DNA of 58,928 nucleotides, taken from the NCBI GenBank assembly GCA_013115145.1, contig JAAPAO010000168.1:1-58928 (forward strand), given 5' to 3'. This DNA comes from Perkinsus chesapeaki. Taxonomy: Eukaryota > Perkinsozoa > Perkinsida > Perkinsidae. The translations under genes and the position numbers were made by a program. Below are positions 19,273 through 30,543 of the stretch, one piece after another. The first letter of the stretch is position 1, and every line of letters starts with the position of its first letter. A model generated the notes under the pieces. That model was not told where the DNA came from, searched no databases, and saw only the letters and a list, made by a program, of their open reading frames with translations.

Positions 19273-22200
19273 TCATCCTCCATCCTCTTCGGCAGATTTT
19301 AAAGTTTCCTTCATCACTTTTGCCCGCTTGTAGACAATGGCTGCTTCATGAGTTCGGTTCTGCTGTTTTAACTGAAGTAATATATTTTCATGGCGCAGTG
19401 AAAAGTATTATTCCTCCTTACATTTATAGCTAGTTTTATATCACTATCAATACTAGCTTTCATCGTCTCAACATACTCCTCAAATGACATGTCTCCCGAT
19501 TGAATCTGTCATGTTTAGATTGGCAATGGTATTAAGACGGTTTACTGTAACTGACCTTAGCAATCAATTCATTCATTCTACACTCAAGAGGCGTTCTTTC
19601 TGATTCCTCTGTAACCACTCGTAACCGATCCTCGATTGCCTCAACCGAAACCCATAGAGATGGGTCCAAGGGAGACACATTGGGGTCAACGACACAATTA
19701 TCTGAAAAAAGACTTGCAACACCCAACAATATAAACGTCACGCGCCACAAAACTCACCCTCTTCCTTGACTTGCTCCAAATCATGATCATTATCATCATC
19801 CTTCTCATTAGCAAAAGTGTTGTTGATGGTGGGAGGGAGAGGTGTTGGTAGAACACAATAGGATGCGGTAGCTCGAGTAAGCCAAGCTGAACGATGTGAT
19901 GGGGCTCTAAGTTCACATCTTATCTACACATCAAATAATAATGTTTATATAACAACAATTATTAATACTAAAACAAATGGGGATTCACTTGAAGAGGTTG
20001 ATGATACATGACGTTTTGGTCGCTTCTCTGATGATGACGATGATGATGAATTATCATTATGTATACGAGCCAATGTTAACCTATATAACAGCTAACCTCA
20101 ATCCAACCTAAAGATACTTACTCTCCTTCCGTACTAGTTCCTGTTTGAAGGGCATCCAATTTCAAGCCTCCTGGAGTGGCGGCGATTTCCTTCAAGGAAC
20201 TCCCGAACAGGCTAGCCAGAGCATTCCGTTGACGATAGAGCTGAACAAAAAAAGAATCTTTGGTTGAAGATGTAAGATTCAATTGAGGTCAGATGTAACT
20301 CACCTTCTCACCTTGACTGTTATCTTCGCCTTCCCAAATGCTCTCTCAATGCTTGTTTGTCGCATATGCGAAAAATTAACATCATCCTCGAACCCATTAC
20401 CCTGACCATAGTAAACATCAAGTACAAACGTCACGCGCCCCAAAATTACCGTCAATTCCCTCTTAATAAGGTAAGGCTCCGATCCACTAGGTATACCATG
20501 TAATGTAAGCTCGCAGTAAATAGGATAGTCCTCAGACCATTCACGAATGTATCTCATACTACTTGAAGGTATCTATCAACCTACTACTAGTGATATTAGA
20601 TATAGTTAATCAAGCTACATCAAATGATATCTTCATATGGCCCATTTCATCAACTTGATCATTCTCATTCATAACGGTATACCTTACAGCTCGCTTTTCT
20701 AGCTCTAAAAGATACCAAGGCTCCTACCGTATAACCGACATTTAGTTTACCGTTAGGAACGAATTGCCATCGATCATTACGGGACTCTTTCAACCAACTA
20801 ATATCCTTCTCGGCATTCTTACGAAGTGTGTTGTGCATCTGAAAGGAACCTTAGGTTGACCCTTGAAAGATTCAAAGTAAGTCAAGTTGAAATTGAATCT
20901 ACCACAGCTTCATCCTTTAATTTCTTTATTTCCTCTATCTCTTCAGGTTTATTCTTCCCTGTCGCCAATCGCCTCGCTACTTGACCATGAGCTGGTGGAT
21001 CAAGTAACTCTGGGGACTGTGATAACCTGAAAGGGTCCTAACAGTAATACCAACTTTAATATTCATTACTTCAAACAGAATAGTGCATGATCCTTATGCA
21101 TTTGAGCAACCTCTCCAAGTCTTTGCTCCAGTTGGTCTATCAAAGCTCTTCGATCAACCTCTGACTGTCCCATCAACACCTCATCTGTCATTGATGGTGG
21201 TATCTATCAAGAAGACTATCAATCCCGAATAAGACTAAAATCATACCAGATTCTCCTTGATAGCAAGTCTACATTGTTTCGCTCCTCCTTCTAAAATATT
21301 CTTCAATTCAAGTGCTTTATGTAGCATATCCCTACCAAAAGATGCTATTATCATCTAAGTCCTTCTGTGTTGCCCACACTCTAACCTTGCTCTATCACTA
21401 AAGCCCACTCCAGCTAAAGCTGCTGCTGCCCTTTGATACTCCTTCAATCGCCTTAACACTACTCTTCTATAATCCTCATACTTCTCATCATTCTCGGCTG
21501 GCTCCTCCTCCTCTTCCTCCTTTATCTCATCTAATGGTTAAAGTGTTATTACATCCATATAGTAGAATACCCAATCACCTTTGGCAATTGCTATCCGCTT
21601 TTCGACAATAGTTCGATCTTCTGGTGTAAGATACTCCAACATTGCTTCATCTTTATTAATCCTATCCTTCACATCTTCAATATATCTATCAAGCAATGTC
21701 ATACCATAACACCTCAACATGATGATAGGTCACTTCTCTGGTGATAGCCTCCCTGATTGAGCATCGAGTGTGATAGTTCTAACTTGTAGGTTCAATTCTG
21801 AGATCAGAACCATCACTATCATTGACTATCCCCTATATCAAACTACCTTCCTTTTCATCATCTGTTAGTTTAATCGGTCCATCACCACTTAGGTACCATT
21901 CCATAACAGCCAGACTAACGAGTAGCTCTGGCGCGTGAGGATCTGCTGCCTCAACAGCTGCCATACTACCTAATATGAAGAGCTATCCCTCAATAGATGC
22001 CACAGTACTACTATCTTCAAGGTAGTAGTCATCCTCTTTATTCAACCCCAGAGACACCAGAAGCTCGTCACTGGTGGGACCAGAAGTCGACTTAGGTTTA
22101 CTCTGTTAGATAACTCATCTGCTATAACCATTGTCATCATTACCTTAGCAGCCTTAACTATTTTATCAACTTCTCGAGGGTCTTCTTCTTCAGACATGGC

Positions 22201-22578
22201 TGCCAATTCATTAAGTAATGTTGGATCATTTAAACTATCCATCGATGATGAGCTTGATAATCGTCTACCTATTAACAGCAGCAGCATCACCATACTAACC
22301 AAGATTCCCCCAATAGGTGGATTGTCGAACATGTCGAACCACCGTGGGCTCCAGAATGTACAATATTGACCACGAGTAGTGGTGGTATTACCTTTAGGTG
22401 TAGTTGCTTCCTCTATAAGCCTTCGAATATCATCATCTGTATTACCTCGTTTAAACAATGTCTCTATACCGTCCCCCTCACAATCAGCGCCGGTGGCGAT
22501 GGCGGCGAATCCCATATTACGAAGCTCTGCTTCCAAGGATGCCTCATCAAACTTAGGAGCATTTGGTAGATTTGACAT
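19273..22578 (-). CDS. Lgd/CC2D1-like protein (helical repeats plus C2-like region), many introns
   Basis: The ATG at 22578 gives MSNLPNAPKFDEASLEAELR. Later exons read DPTLLNELAAMSEEEDP, RRLKEYQRAAAALAGVGF and RARDYLKIAKDMLHKALELK. These resemble DM14-type helical hairpins, with PPSMTDEVLMGQSEVDRR further on. A beta-rich stretch follows (YPIYCELTLHGIPSGS, then SIERAFGKAKITVKV), like the C2 region of CC2D1/Lgd. The C-terminal helices include MNELIAKIQSGDMSFEEYVE and RTHEAAIVYKRAKVMKETLK, a layout found at the C-terminus of CC2D1. The stop TGA is at 19273-19275. More than ten introns of about 40-60 bases are inferred. CC2D1/Lgd proteins bind ESCRT-III Snf7/CHMP4 and regulate endosomal membrane remodelling. 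The assignment rests on segment resemblance, not a full alignment. Confidence 0.45.
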
Positions 22579-22675
22579 AATACAAAAGCTAATGGCAAGT
22601 AAGGGAATGAAGGATAACACTGATAATGATGATATATAAGAGGAAAACTCTGATATTGATGTATGGTATAGACTA

Positions 22676-25600
22676 TCACATTTTAACACCTGATGTCAAC
22701 CAGATGCCACGAACGCTGTTGAAGCACTAAGGAAGAAGGCATGAAGTGAATCCTCATTATTGTTATTACCAATATATCATGACCATTATTGATGAACTCC
22801 TTCAACATTGTTAAAGTTATGATACCCTCAATCGCCTGACCAGTGTCTAATAACATTTGACGATAACAGCCAGGGAGAAGCCCACACTGTTTCGAAGGCG
22901 TCAATATTATACCATTATCCAGCCTAACTCCAATATTAGCTATAGATGTCTCAGTTACTTCACCACGTTCATTAAATAATAATTTATCAATCTCTAAGGG
23001 ATAGATACTTCTATCAGTTGTCTTATGATATAGCCTAATATCAGTATGATCAACAGCTATTGAAGATAGCTGTAAAAGTTGATGGTTCATTGTATCATCA
23101 GGGCGGCAGCAGCAGTCCTCAGACTTCCAGCTCTCTACTGTAAGACTGGAACTTATTTCAATTCGTATCCGCTTTGGGTAATTAGATACCAACAACGTGG
23201 CTATACGATTGCTCACTTCCATTCGAAAGACACTCTCAGCTTTATTTATGTCAACTCCCCATAGACCAGCAGCACTACTAGCAAACCTTTGAGCATGCTC
23301 ATTAAAAAGGTATATAGTACCATCGCTCTCCAACAACATTGTTTCAAATAGCCTTAAATTACTACAATTAGATATTTTAGGATATAAGATGGCATTAACA
23401 CCAACATCTGTATTCAGTAAGATTGGTTTACCAGTGATAGACCAAAGCTGAGGTCGAGCCTTAACTAATATCTCATCCCATTCCTCACTGGGATTCGAAC
23501 CTGCGACTATCGCACCACCACAGCCAGTAGTAACCGTTCGACCATCATCACTGAAGACCAAAGTTCTGATAATAACTGCAAAATGTGTTGAGCCATTAAG
23601 AGGTGATATATAACCAATAGCACCGGAGTAGATGCCTCTAGGCCCACTTTCAATACTGTTCAATATATCACATGATCTCTGCTTTGGGGCACCTGTCATG
23701 CTACCAGCTGGGAATAAAGCATCAAGGGCTTCGACCGGTGAAGCATATTCACCAATTGCAAGATACCCACATACAGTTGAAACTAGCTGATGATAATTCT
23801 TGTAACTTTCAATTTTCATAAGCTTGGGACAGCGTACACTTCCTGTCTCACAAACTGTATTGAGATCATTTCGGACCAAATCGACTATCATCAGATTCTC
23901 AGCGAAATCCTTCGGACTTGTTCGTAACTCTTCTATTAACTTATCATCCTCCATCTTATCTCGCCCCCTTGGCCTAGTCCCTTTAATTGGCTTCATTTCT
24001 ACCCTACCATCCATTACTTTACAGAATCTTTCAGGTGACCCAGATGCTATATAACCAACTTTAGGGAGATACATGAACGCTGAGTAATTGGTAGGGTTGT
24101 GCTCCCTTAATCTTATATATGAACATAAAGGACAGACCTCAGATATACGACCTGTTATCTGAGTAGTAAGACATAGTTCATAACTATCACCAAATGCAAT
24201 ACACTGTTGACATGCTTCAATCTTTGACATGTAACATTGTCGAGAATCTTTTACTCTCATTGCAATTGGGTCTCGAGGTGTGGGACAGAATGCATGATGC
24301 TCATGGATGTGCTCATGGCTGACGGCCTCTACAGCCTTCGCAATGTTATCAAACCACAGACTACTACTCTCAGCATCATCATCATCCTTGGATACTTCCA
24401 TACCAATCACTGAATTCATTACATGATCAATAGCAATAACTCTATCAGTTATAAGATAAATAGTAGATTGCTTGTTGCTATCATAGCCTAAGGTGCCCAT
24501 AATACACGGAGGGATAAGTGGTGGTAACGATGCCGACGACGATGTCATCACCTCTCCACCCACATATATCCTTGACTTTAGATCATCGCACAACTGTCTC
24601 AAATTATCGAATTTATTAGATGAGCCCACTTCAGTCGGTGCCAGACCGCTCCCATGGCCCCAAAGAACATCTAGATTCTCATCCAAGACGCACAGGTTCG
24701 ATCCCTGCTGGCGGCGAGCTTGTCTCCCACCAGCCATAAAAGTGTAACGGCCATCGGTAGAACTCTGACTGGGTTTAGCCGCCGCCGAGTCCAACCAAAC
24801 AACTGGGGGAGTGTCAGATCCTATGTCACCGCAATCATAAAATAAGGCCTTGAAAAATCGCAGATCATCAAAGTTGTCACCAAAAGGGAATGACTTCCAG
24901 GAGAACTTGAAGTTACTGCTGTTGTTGGGGATAGATCTTTGGTAGTTAGGGATTGGGAGGCCAAGAGCTTCCCTCGATGTTCGGCTGATGATATTTGATT
25001 TCCTTGCCTTAGCCATTTGACATATATTATAGCACATTTGCCAACCAAATTCAGAACACACCGATTCTGGATGGAATTGCACTCCAAAAATAGGTAGTCT
25101 TGTATGACGTAAAGCCATCAACACTTTCCGCTCAGATGATGATGGCATATCCTTCCTCATCGTGTAGGAGTTCTCTCGTAGATTCCTCAACCACGACGGA
25201 CTAGTATTATCGATCGCATGATCGATTTTTTCTGTCTCAATAACTACCCCGGTAGTGTCCCAGGTCCACGCCAATGGTAATATCGACTCTGGTAGACTTT
25301 GAGGATCTACTTCTAATGAATGATAGCGTATAGCTGAGAAATGTGTTGGTATATCATAAAAAATTCCCCTACTCCCATGATCATTATCATCATTGCGTGA
25401 TGATGATTGTTGTATAACCATAGCCAGATAACCATGTCTTGATGGATTGGATAATATAATACGACCACCAAAGGATGCTGCTATAGCTTGATGGCCAAGA
25501 CATACACCAAAGAGGATTGGTAGACCAACAGTATTATCATCTTCTTGTTGAGGACTGCTAGTATAAGAAGATAGTATAAAAGATGTTAAAGATCCCAAAT

Positions 25601-25829
25601 CATCTCGGTTCTCAGGGTTACCAGGACCAGGCGATAGGATGATAATACTGTAATCCGAAAGGTTTATATGATGATGATCTTTATCATCACATTTAATTTC
25701 ATCCACATTATCTACACCTAAGATACCTTGAAAAATATCTTTAAGATTATGTGTATATGAATCGTAATGATCAACCAAGAGGCATCGGATAGAAGACTGC
25801 TGCTGTTGATGTTGGAGGCCTATGGTCAT
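22676..25829 (-). CDS. Three-domain aminodeoxychorismate synthase / lyase-like (PabA-PabB-PabC)
   Basis: One long exon plus a 43-base intron (22727-22769) and a short last exon. Domain 1 (about residues 14-275) is a class I glutamine amidotransferase: VDHYDSYTHN, nucleophile Cys in LFGVCLGHQAIA, and FGVQFHPESV with the His and Glu. Domain 2 (about 390-790) is chorismate-binding: GSPERF, PIKGTRPRG, DLVRNDLNTV, PAGSMTGAPK. Lys in PIKGT marks PabB rather than anthranilate synthase. Domain 3 (about 800-1050) resembles class IV aminotransferase/PabC: FETMLLESDGTIYLFNEHA, TETSIANIG, LLPGCYR. The intron restores the conserved ending FNSVRGIW, which the unspliced frame lacks. Together the domains would take chorismate and glutamine to p-aminobenzoate for folate synthesis. 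It is almost intronless among intron-rich neighbours. Confidence 0.9.
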
Positions 25830-26129
25830 GGGGTAGGGGGGTTATACTAATAATAATGAGGACCAATACAGCAATTGCAATCCCCACCTGGAGGGCTCAA
25901 CGCAAAATATGGTAATGAATCTGTATGAGCGTTTATCTAAAAAAGGTGTCCCGCTCTTCTTCTTCTTCCTCCTATGTTGATCTCCACCATTCATCAGCTA
26001 TCTTATATCATCCTAGAAGGTGTTCCCTTGGTCAGTTGTAATCCAACCTCTTTTATATGTATCAGGTGGATAAAATGTAGATGACATTGCCCTAAAGTAT
26101 ACTAGTAATGATGACAGTAGCCCTTCCCC
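25830..26129. other. Intergenic region
   Basis: Upstream of the PABA synthase and downstream of OST3/6. Pyrimidine-rich (cttcttcttcctcc near 25960); no exon or RNA gene is supported. Confidence 0.4.
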
Positions 26130-27478
26130 CTACCATCCGGTCTTGGTTGCATACATCTCAAAAACTGCCCACATACACCCAAGACTAATAATAACCAATA
26201 TTATTTGTAGAGTGGCTAATCAACAAGATAATACCTCCCCATGATGATGATGCCAAATGATTCTACTTACCTGATTTCTTACTCCCTTGAAAATACTTAA
26301 CATTAGGCAACCTAACTGCTATCAACATACATACACCAGATGCTACCATCATTAATGATGCTGCCAAACCTTCACCAAGGTATTGTCCACGCATCTGATA
26401 GAATAACTCTAAGTTAAGTGATATCATTAGATATTACCCCAGACATGATCCATTCAGGATTACCTTTAGAATCTTTACCATGTAAAATCATACCCTGTAA
26501 AATATTGAAAAATATACCAGACATCGAGACGAACTAAATATAACATACGTGGCAAGCACCTCGCCAGCTTCCCATATATGACCTCAATGCAGAGTGCTAC
26601 AATAGCACATGTAATTGGCCAAGTCCTCGCAGAGTAGATACCAAAAATACCAGCTGCTACCAATAAGACAGCTCCAAAAGCCATTTTAAGGGCACCCTAC
26701 AATATACCCACAACAATACTACTACCGTATAGGGTAGGTGTTATTAAGCTTACAGATAACCTTTCATTTCTGGTCTTAAAAACCTTAACATCTTGGCCTG
26801 TCTTCTTATTTATCCATTCTAATATGTCAGCTGCCGAATGATCATATTTGGTTATAGGGAAGGAATCTTTAAGTGCTAAAGCACCAGATTTCTTCTTTTT
26901 AGTCGACTGTCCAGCTTTCTGGCTCAAATGTGCCTGTTTGATTTCTAGTATATACTAACCCTTATTCCAACCGTTATTACCAGAATTGGTACAGACTTCA
27001 ATTCATGAACCCTTTGCAACTCACTGTTGGTATAGGCATCGATAATACCAAAAAATACAGGCTTTCCATCAGCAACCATCTTGTGACCACCAACCTAAAC
27101 AAGAGTATATGTGATTGCATTATAAGTAACTATTACAGCATAATATGATAGAGATGCTCTATCAAATGCTCTTTCAAGATTTGGGCATACTCTACATACT
27201 CCAGCATTGGCAGTTAATAGAATAAATAAATGATAGGGTTTAGGCTCTGTTAATACAAACTCCTTATAGCCTGTTATATTAAACTTGATTACGGATGATC
27301 TAATAATGGACATTAATTATTATACTATATATTATTATTACAGATCAAAGCTGTTATAATAGGCATTTTCACTTAGTTCGATTAGTTGAGATATTTTCCC
27401 ATCAGACCCATCATCTGACCCATAAACGAATGTTGACCACGTGAGGAGATAAAATGCAGCAGTTATGGAGCAGCCCAT
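26130..27478 (-). CDS. OST3: Oligosaccharyltransferase subunit OST3/OST6 (TUSC3/MAGT1-like)
   Basis: The start was set at 27478 because splicing a 42-base intron (27300-27341) joins a signal peptide exon, MGCSITAAFYLLTWSTFVYG, to the rest. The internal ATG at 27313 would remove it. After SDGKISQLIELSENAYYN comes SSVIKFNITGYKEF, then a thioredoxin-fold domain with an active CxxC (GVCRVCPNLERAF) and FFGIIDAYTNSELQRVH. Four transmembrane segments follow: MAFGAVLLVAAGIFGIYS, a second around FVSMSGIFFNIL, EGLAASLMMVASGVCMLIA, and a last ending MWAVFEMYATKTGW. EWIMSGMRGQYLGEG matches the luminal loop typical of the family. Ost3/6 tethers substrate proteins by mixed disulfides to help N-glycosylation in the ER. 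At least six introns of 42-60 bases. Confidence 0.88.
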
Positions 27479-27524
27479 TAACTTGAAATGCATCATAAGC
27501 CAAAAAAACTACATAATACAAGTG

Positions 27525-27586
27525 CGGGTGCCAAATCTCTGCACGCATGCGCAGACCCGAGTTCGATCCCCGGGAGCGGCACCGTA
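27525..27586 (+). repeat. tRNA-like remnant with B-box and Z-like 14-mer
   Basis: GGTGCC and GGCACC can pair as an acceptor-like stem. Between them lies a T-arm-like CCCGAGTTCGATCCCCGGG with a B-box-type GTTCGATCC. The D-arm and anticodon arm are missing, and TGCACGCATGCGCA (27540-27553) occupies that place. It is therefore not a functional tRNA. It lies just upstream of the OST3 start codon. Confidence 0.4.
27540..27553 (-). repeat. 14-mer TGCGCATGCGTGCA, copy 4
   Basis: An exact minus-strand copy of the 14-mer found at 13631, 15810 and 15973, here inside the tRNA-like remnant. Confidence 0.9.
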
Positions 27587-27720
27587 GATATTGGTACACT
27601 CGATGGATGATGATTAAATGCACTACTATGGGTTGGATAGTCATTAATTATCATCTGTCCGATATCCAATAACTAAACATCCTTTTATAATGAAAAGGAT
27701 TATTATTAAATAGAACATCA

Positions 27721-29006
27721 TCAATTTGTACCATCATCACTCGAGTCGTCAATCGATCCTTGACGTATAAGTGCTGTAAAAGGCATACCATCTTCACTGC
27801 TAGAATCTAATACGATAATATCAATACAACATCTAACTACAATAATACAATACCACTTAAGACCGCCGCCTCTCGACCTTCTATTGCTGATCTACCAGAA
27901 CCATTACGTGTTGCTGTGGCAACACCGTTTGATGATGATGTTGTTGTTTGCGAATTAGGTTTCATTGAAAATGTGCATCTTTGTAGATCGGTTAACTGAG
28001 GTATGCTGCAGATGGCATCACCACCACCCTGAGGACTATGTTGAGTAGAATTATTTTCATTATTTTTGTACATTTGAAGGGGCCTTTGACTGTTCCATTG
28101 CCATATATTTAACTATTGATGTTAACAGAGGTGTGGGGCTCATATCAAAATGCTCGAGAATACAACCATCGACATCTTCTGCTAGTTTACGTATAAAACC
28201 ATCATCATATAGACTATCTGTCATCAAGTCATGATCGAATAACAACATACAGTAGTTTCAACCCACTCTTGTTTCCAAATGTGATTAGCATCATAGCCTT
28301 CTCCAGAATCATTGTCGAAGTATTATTATCATCAATCTCAGTCAATGGGGTAATCTCCTCTTGGACAAACTTCAACAGTTCAGCTGGAGTCTACAAACGA
28401 CTCACATCAACGATTCACTTCATCATCATCACCCGTTCATTGCCATCCACTAGTTTCACTAATTGAGCCAACCGCAATTGTAAATGTATAAAAGGGTTAC
28501 GTATGAGTATCTAACATCTTAAATGGGTGTCAAATATCCATGATCAATCTGACCTCGGGATCGACATCATTGACCATACGCTCAGTCTTAAATGGATCAT
28601 CATCCTCCATTAGAGAACGTCGTATAGCTGCTCGCCTTCCTGGTGGTATAGATAACGGTGAGTTGAACGATGAATCTTCTTCCCCATTATGCAACATGCT
28701 CGGTGCGGAGGATGACGAGTGTGATGTATGTGTATCTGTAAGAGCATGCTACTTTGTCTGCTACCATGCCGGCGCCGCCGCTCGTCGTCTACCACAATGT
28801 ATTCTCTCGTTTGATTTAGAATCACCAAGACCTGCTTCCTTAATAAACTCCTCTGCTGCCTCACTGCGTTCAGTTACTTGAAAATAATCGAGTACTAGAC
28901 GGGCAACATCCCTACGTCAGAAAATATCAAGTCTTAGATACCAATAGTCAACATATTCTACTCTTCATTCAACTCGACACCCGCTAGCTTCTGTACCCAT
29001 TCTCGG
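27721..29006 (-). CDS. GID8: GID8/TWA1 homologue (GID/CTLH E3 ligase), first exon missing
   Basis: The exon at 29006 opens REWVQKLAGVELNEE, matching the N-terminus of GID8. A roughly 50-base intron then joins DVARLVLDYFQVTERSEAAE, a LisH motif. The CTLH region follows: GRRAAIRRSLMEDDDPFK, a 44-base intron, ILIRNPFIHLQLRLAQLVKL. Next are TPAELLKFVQEEITPL, EKAMMLITFGNKNS and ILEHFDMSPTPLLTSIVKYM, all in GID8 order. A Ser-rich insertion (HSSSSAPSMLHNGEEDSSF) and an acidic C-terminal tail ending DSSDDGTN (TGA 27721-27723) are extra. GID8 is a scaffold of the GID/CTLH ubiquitin ligase. The initiator ATG lies in an upstream exon I could not identify: the acceptor is at 29007-29008 and the frame above it has no clear ATG. 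Confidence 0.8.
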
Positions 29007-29776
29007 CTGAAAAAGACTATAATAATATACAAAGTACATAAAGTACTCCGCTAAAATACAATGTTGAGGAGTATAACCATGCAGATCCAACTGGAAGGAG
29101 CTAATTCAACAGGCGCGTACGTTAAATCAGACTGACATATGTCACGTGCATCCGTTGGCAGGATCGGGCTGTAGTGCACCGATCGACAAAGTAAACTACT
29201 TCCAACTACTAAGAGCATCATTGGTCTAGTGGTAGAATACAACGTTGCCATCGTTGTGACCCGAGTTCGATTCTCGGATGATGCAGTGCTTTTCAATAAT
29301 AACACGTTGAATTTGTGTTACCGTTAACTCTGGCTGTCTCCTCTTGTGCAGTTGCAAAGCGCGCATGATCGGGCTCAGGCAAGGCGATATCAGATGAAGT
29401 AACGAGATGCCTGATTCCAGCTCACCTCGAGAACTTTAGCTGACCTCCAGTGGATATCCTCGGCGCAGATGGGGTTTCGTCCCACCCCGTTCCTGTTCTT
29501 AAACCTCGACGCCTAGTGATAAAAATTACTCAAAAAATACCCGGCCTAGAATCGAACGCGTGCCCTACCCACCTTGCCCGAGACTCTGTCATCTCTGCGT
29601 GTGCGGAGAGTACAGAGTAAGGATGGCCACGTCCAGTCATTGAGCGGAAAGGAATAAAACCTCCGTAAAGTAAATGGCCCCCGAGAACATCCCGAGAACC
29701 TAATACCATGTTGAATGGTTGTACAACATTAGTAATGGGCCATGCATATCGAAGAATGAAATCAATTGTAACGACA
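29007..29776. other. Intergenic region holding tRNA-Gly and a possible GID8 first exon
   Basis: Besides the tRNA-Gly gene, nothing protein-coding is supported. 29340-29520 has no stop-free family match. At 29545-29575, on the minus strand, CGTTCGATTCTAGGC looks like an isolated T-arm/B-box without a cloverleaf. Confidence 0.4.
29215..29285 (+). tRNA. tRNA-Gly (GCC)
   Basis: 71 bases fold as a cloverleaf. The acceptor GCATCAT pairs with ATGATGC, discriminator A. The D-arm is GTCTAGTGGTAGAAT, the anticodon stem CAACG/CGTTG closes loop TTGCCAT (anticodon GCC), and the T-arm is CCGAG-TTCGATT-CTCGG. No intron and no encoded CCA. It lies upstream of GID8 in the opposite orientation. Confidence 0.95.
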
Positions 29777-30319
29777 CTAGAAGTAATGCAACATGAGAAG
29801 AGTTAAAGGAAGGAGAGCTGCTGATGTTGGAGGGGAGTGTAATATCTTATTATAGGCGGCTGAAGGTATAGGCGAAGTCGTAGAGGGTGTATTAAAATCT
29901 ACGAAGGGGTCTTCTCTAGGAGTCGTTGTTGTTTCGGGGCAAACAACGATACTGACAATAAATGATTAATAAATAATATATTGATGGTTGCTCACCCATC
30001 AGGATCACACTTATCCCGCTGTAATAACCACCTCCAATGCTGCCCATACATTTGACAACATCTACTAGGTAGTTCCGAATATAACTGATAAAAATGTAAT
30101 GGTACAAGTAAGTTATCCTACCTTCTGGCATGACACTGAACAAGTATGACGAACCGTTACTATAGACGTAAAAAGGCATCTAAAAAGATCTCCAAGATAA
30201 TTCTCATCCTTCGGCAGCAACACTTACCCGCTGGAGCCGACCTCTAAAGTGCATTCATCTTCAATTGCATCTCCTTCCTGAGTTAGGATAACCTTAGCCA
30301 GGAAGCACCCTATTATCAT
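29777..30319 (-). CDS. Small Cys-rich protein with Thr/Pro stem and hydrophobic tail
   Basis: Four exons join in frame: MIIGCFLAKVILTQEGDAIE, then GCLFTSIVTVRHTCSVSCQK, then LYSELPSRCCQMYGQHWRW and RDKCDPDG, then VVCPETTTTPREDPFVDF and a Thr/Ser/Pro stretch. The end is the hydrophobic TSAALLPLTLLMLHYF at TAG 29777-29779. Nine or so cysteines precede the stem. A short hydrophobic N-terminus and a C-terminal hydrophobic run with no following charge suggest a secreted, GPI-anchored surface protein. An in-frame ATG at 30349 is an alternative start. The splice joins are gtaagtg...ttttag, gtaggat...tatcag and gtgagc...tgtcag (about 37-50 bases). No family is recognised. Confidence 0.5.
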
Positions 30320-30543
30320 TATCGGCTCATATCGTAATAGATGATACATTGATAGCACTTTATTCCGACTCATATACCTTAGATTTAACAACAACACAAT
30401 ATGAATATTTGAGGTCGTCGAAACTTGTAAAGAAATGCTTGCTTAAGTTATTTGATACAGCCTATTATGAATAACTAGCCGATTGCCTATCTATTAACCA
30501 GTAAGTAGTCATCAGTTAAGTATGTAGATATTGATTCGTCAAG

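Noticed and set aside
23488-23510. Second T-arm-like sequence, GGGATTCGAACCTGCG
   Set aside because: It codes AGSNPSEEW, a conserved PabB segment, and has no acceptor or anticodon stem around it.
24690-24712. tRNA T-arm-like CAGGTTCGATCCCTG on the plus strand
   Set aside because: It lies inside the PABA synthase coding sequence (codes QGSNL on the minus strand) with no cloverleaf. A coding coincidence is the simpler reading.
28540-28881. 113-codon plus-strand frame over GID8
   Set aside because: It is antisense to exons that align with GID8.
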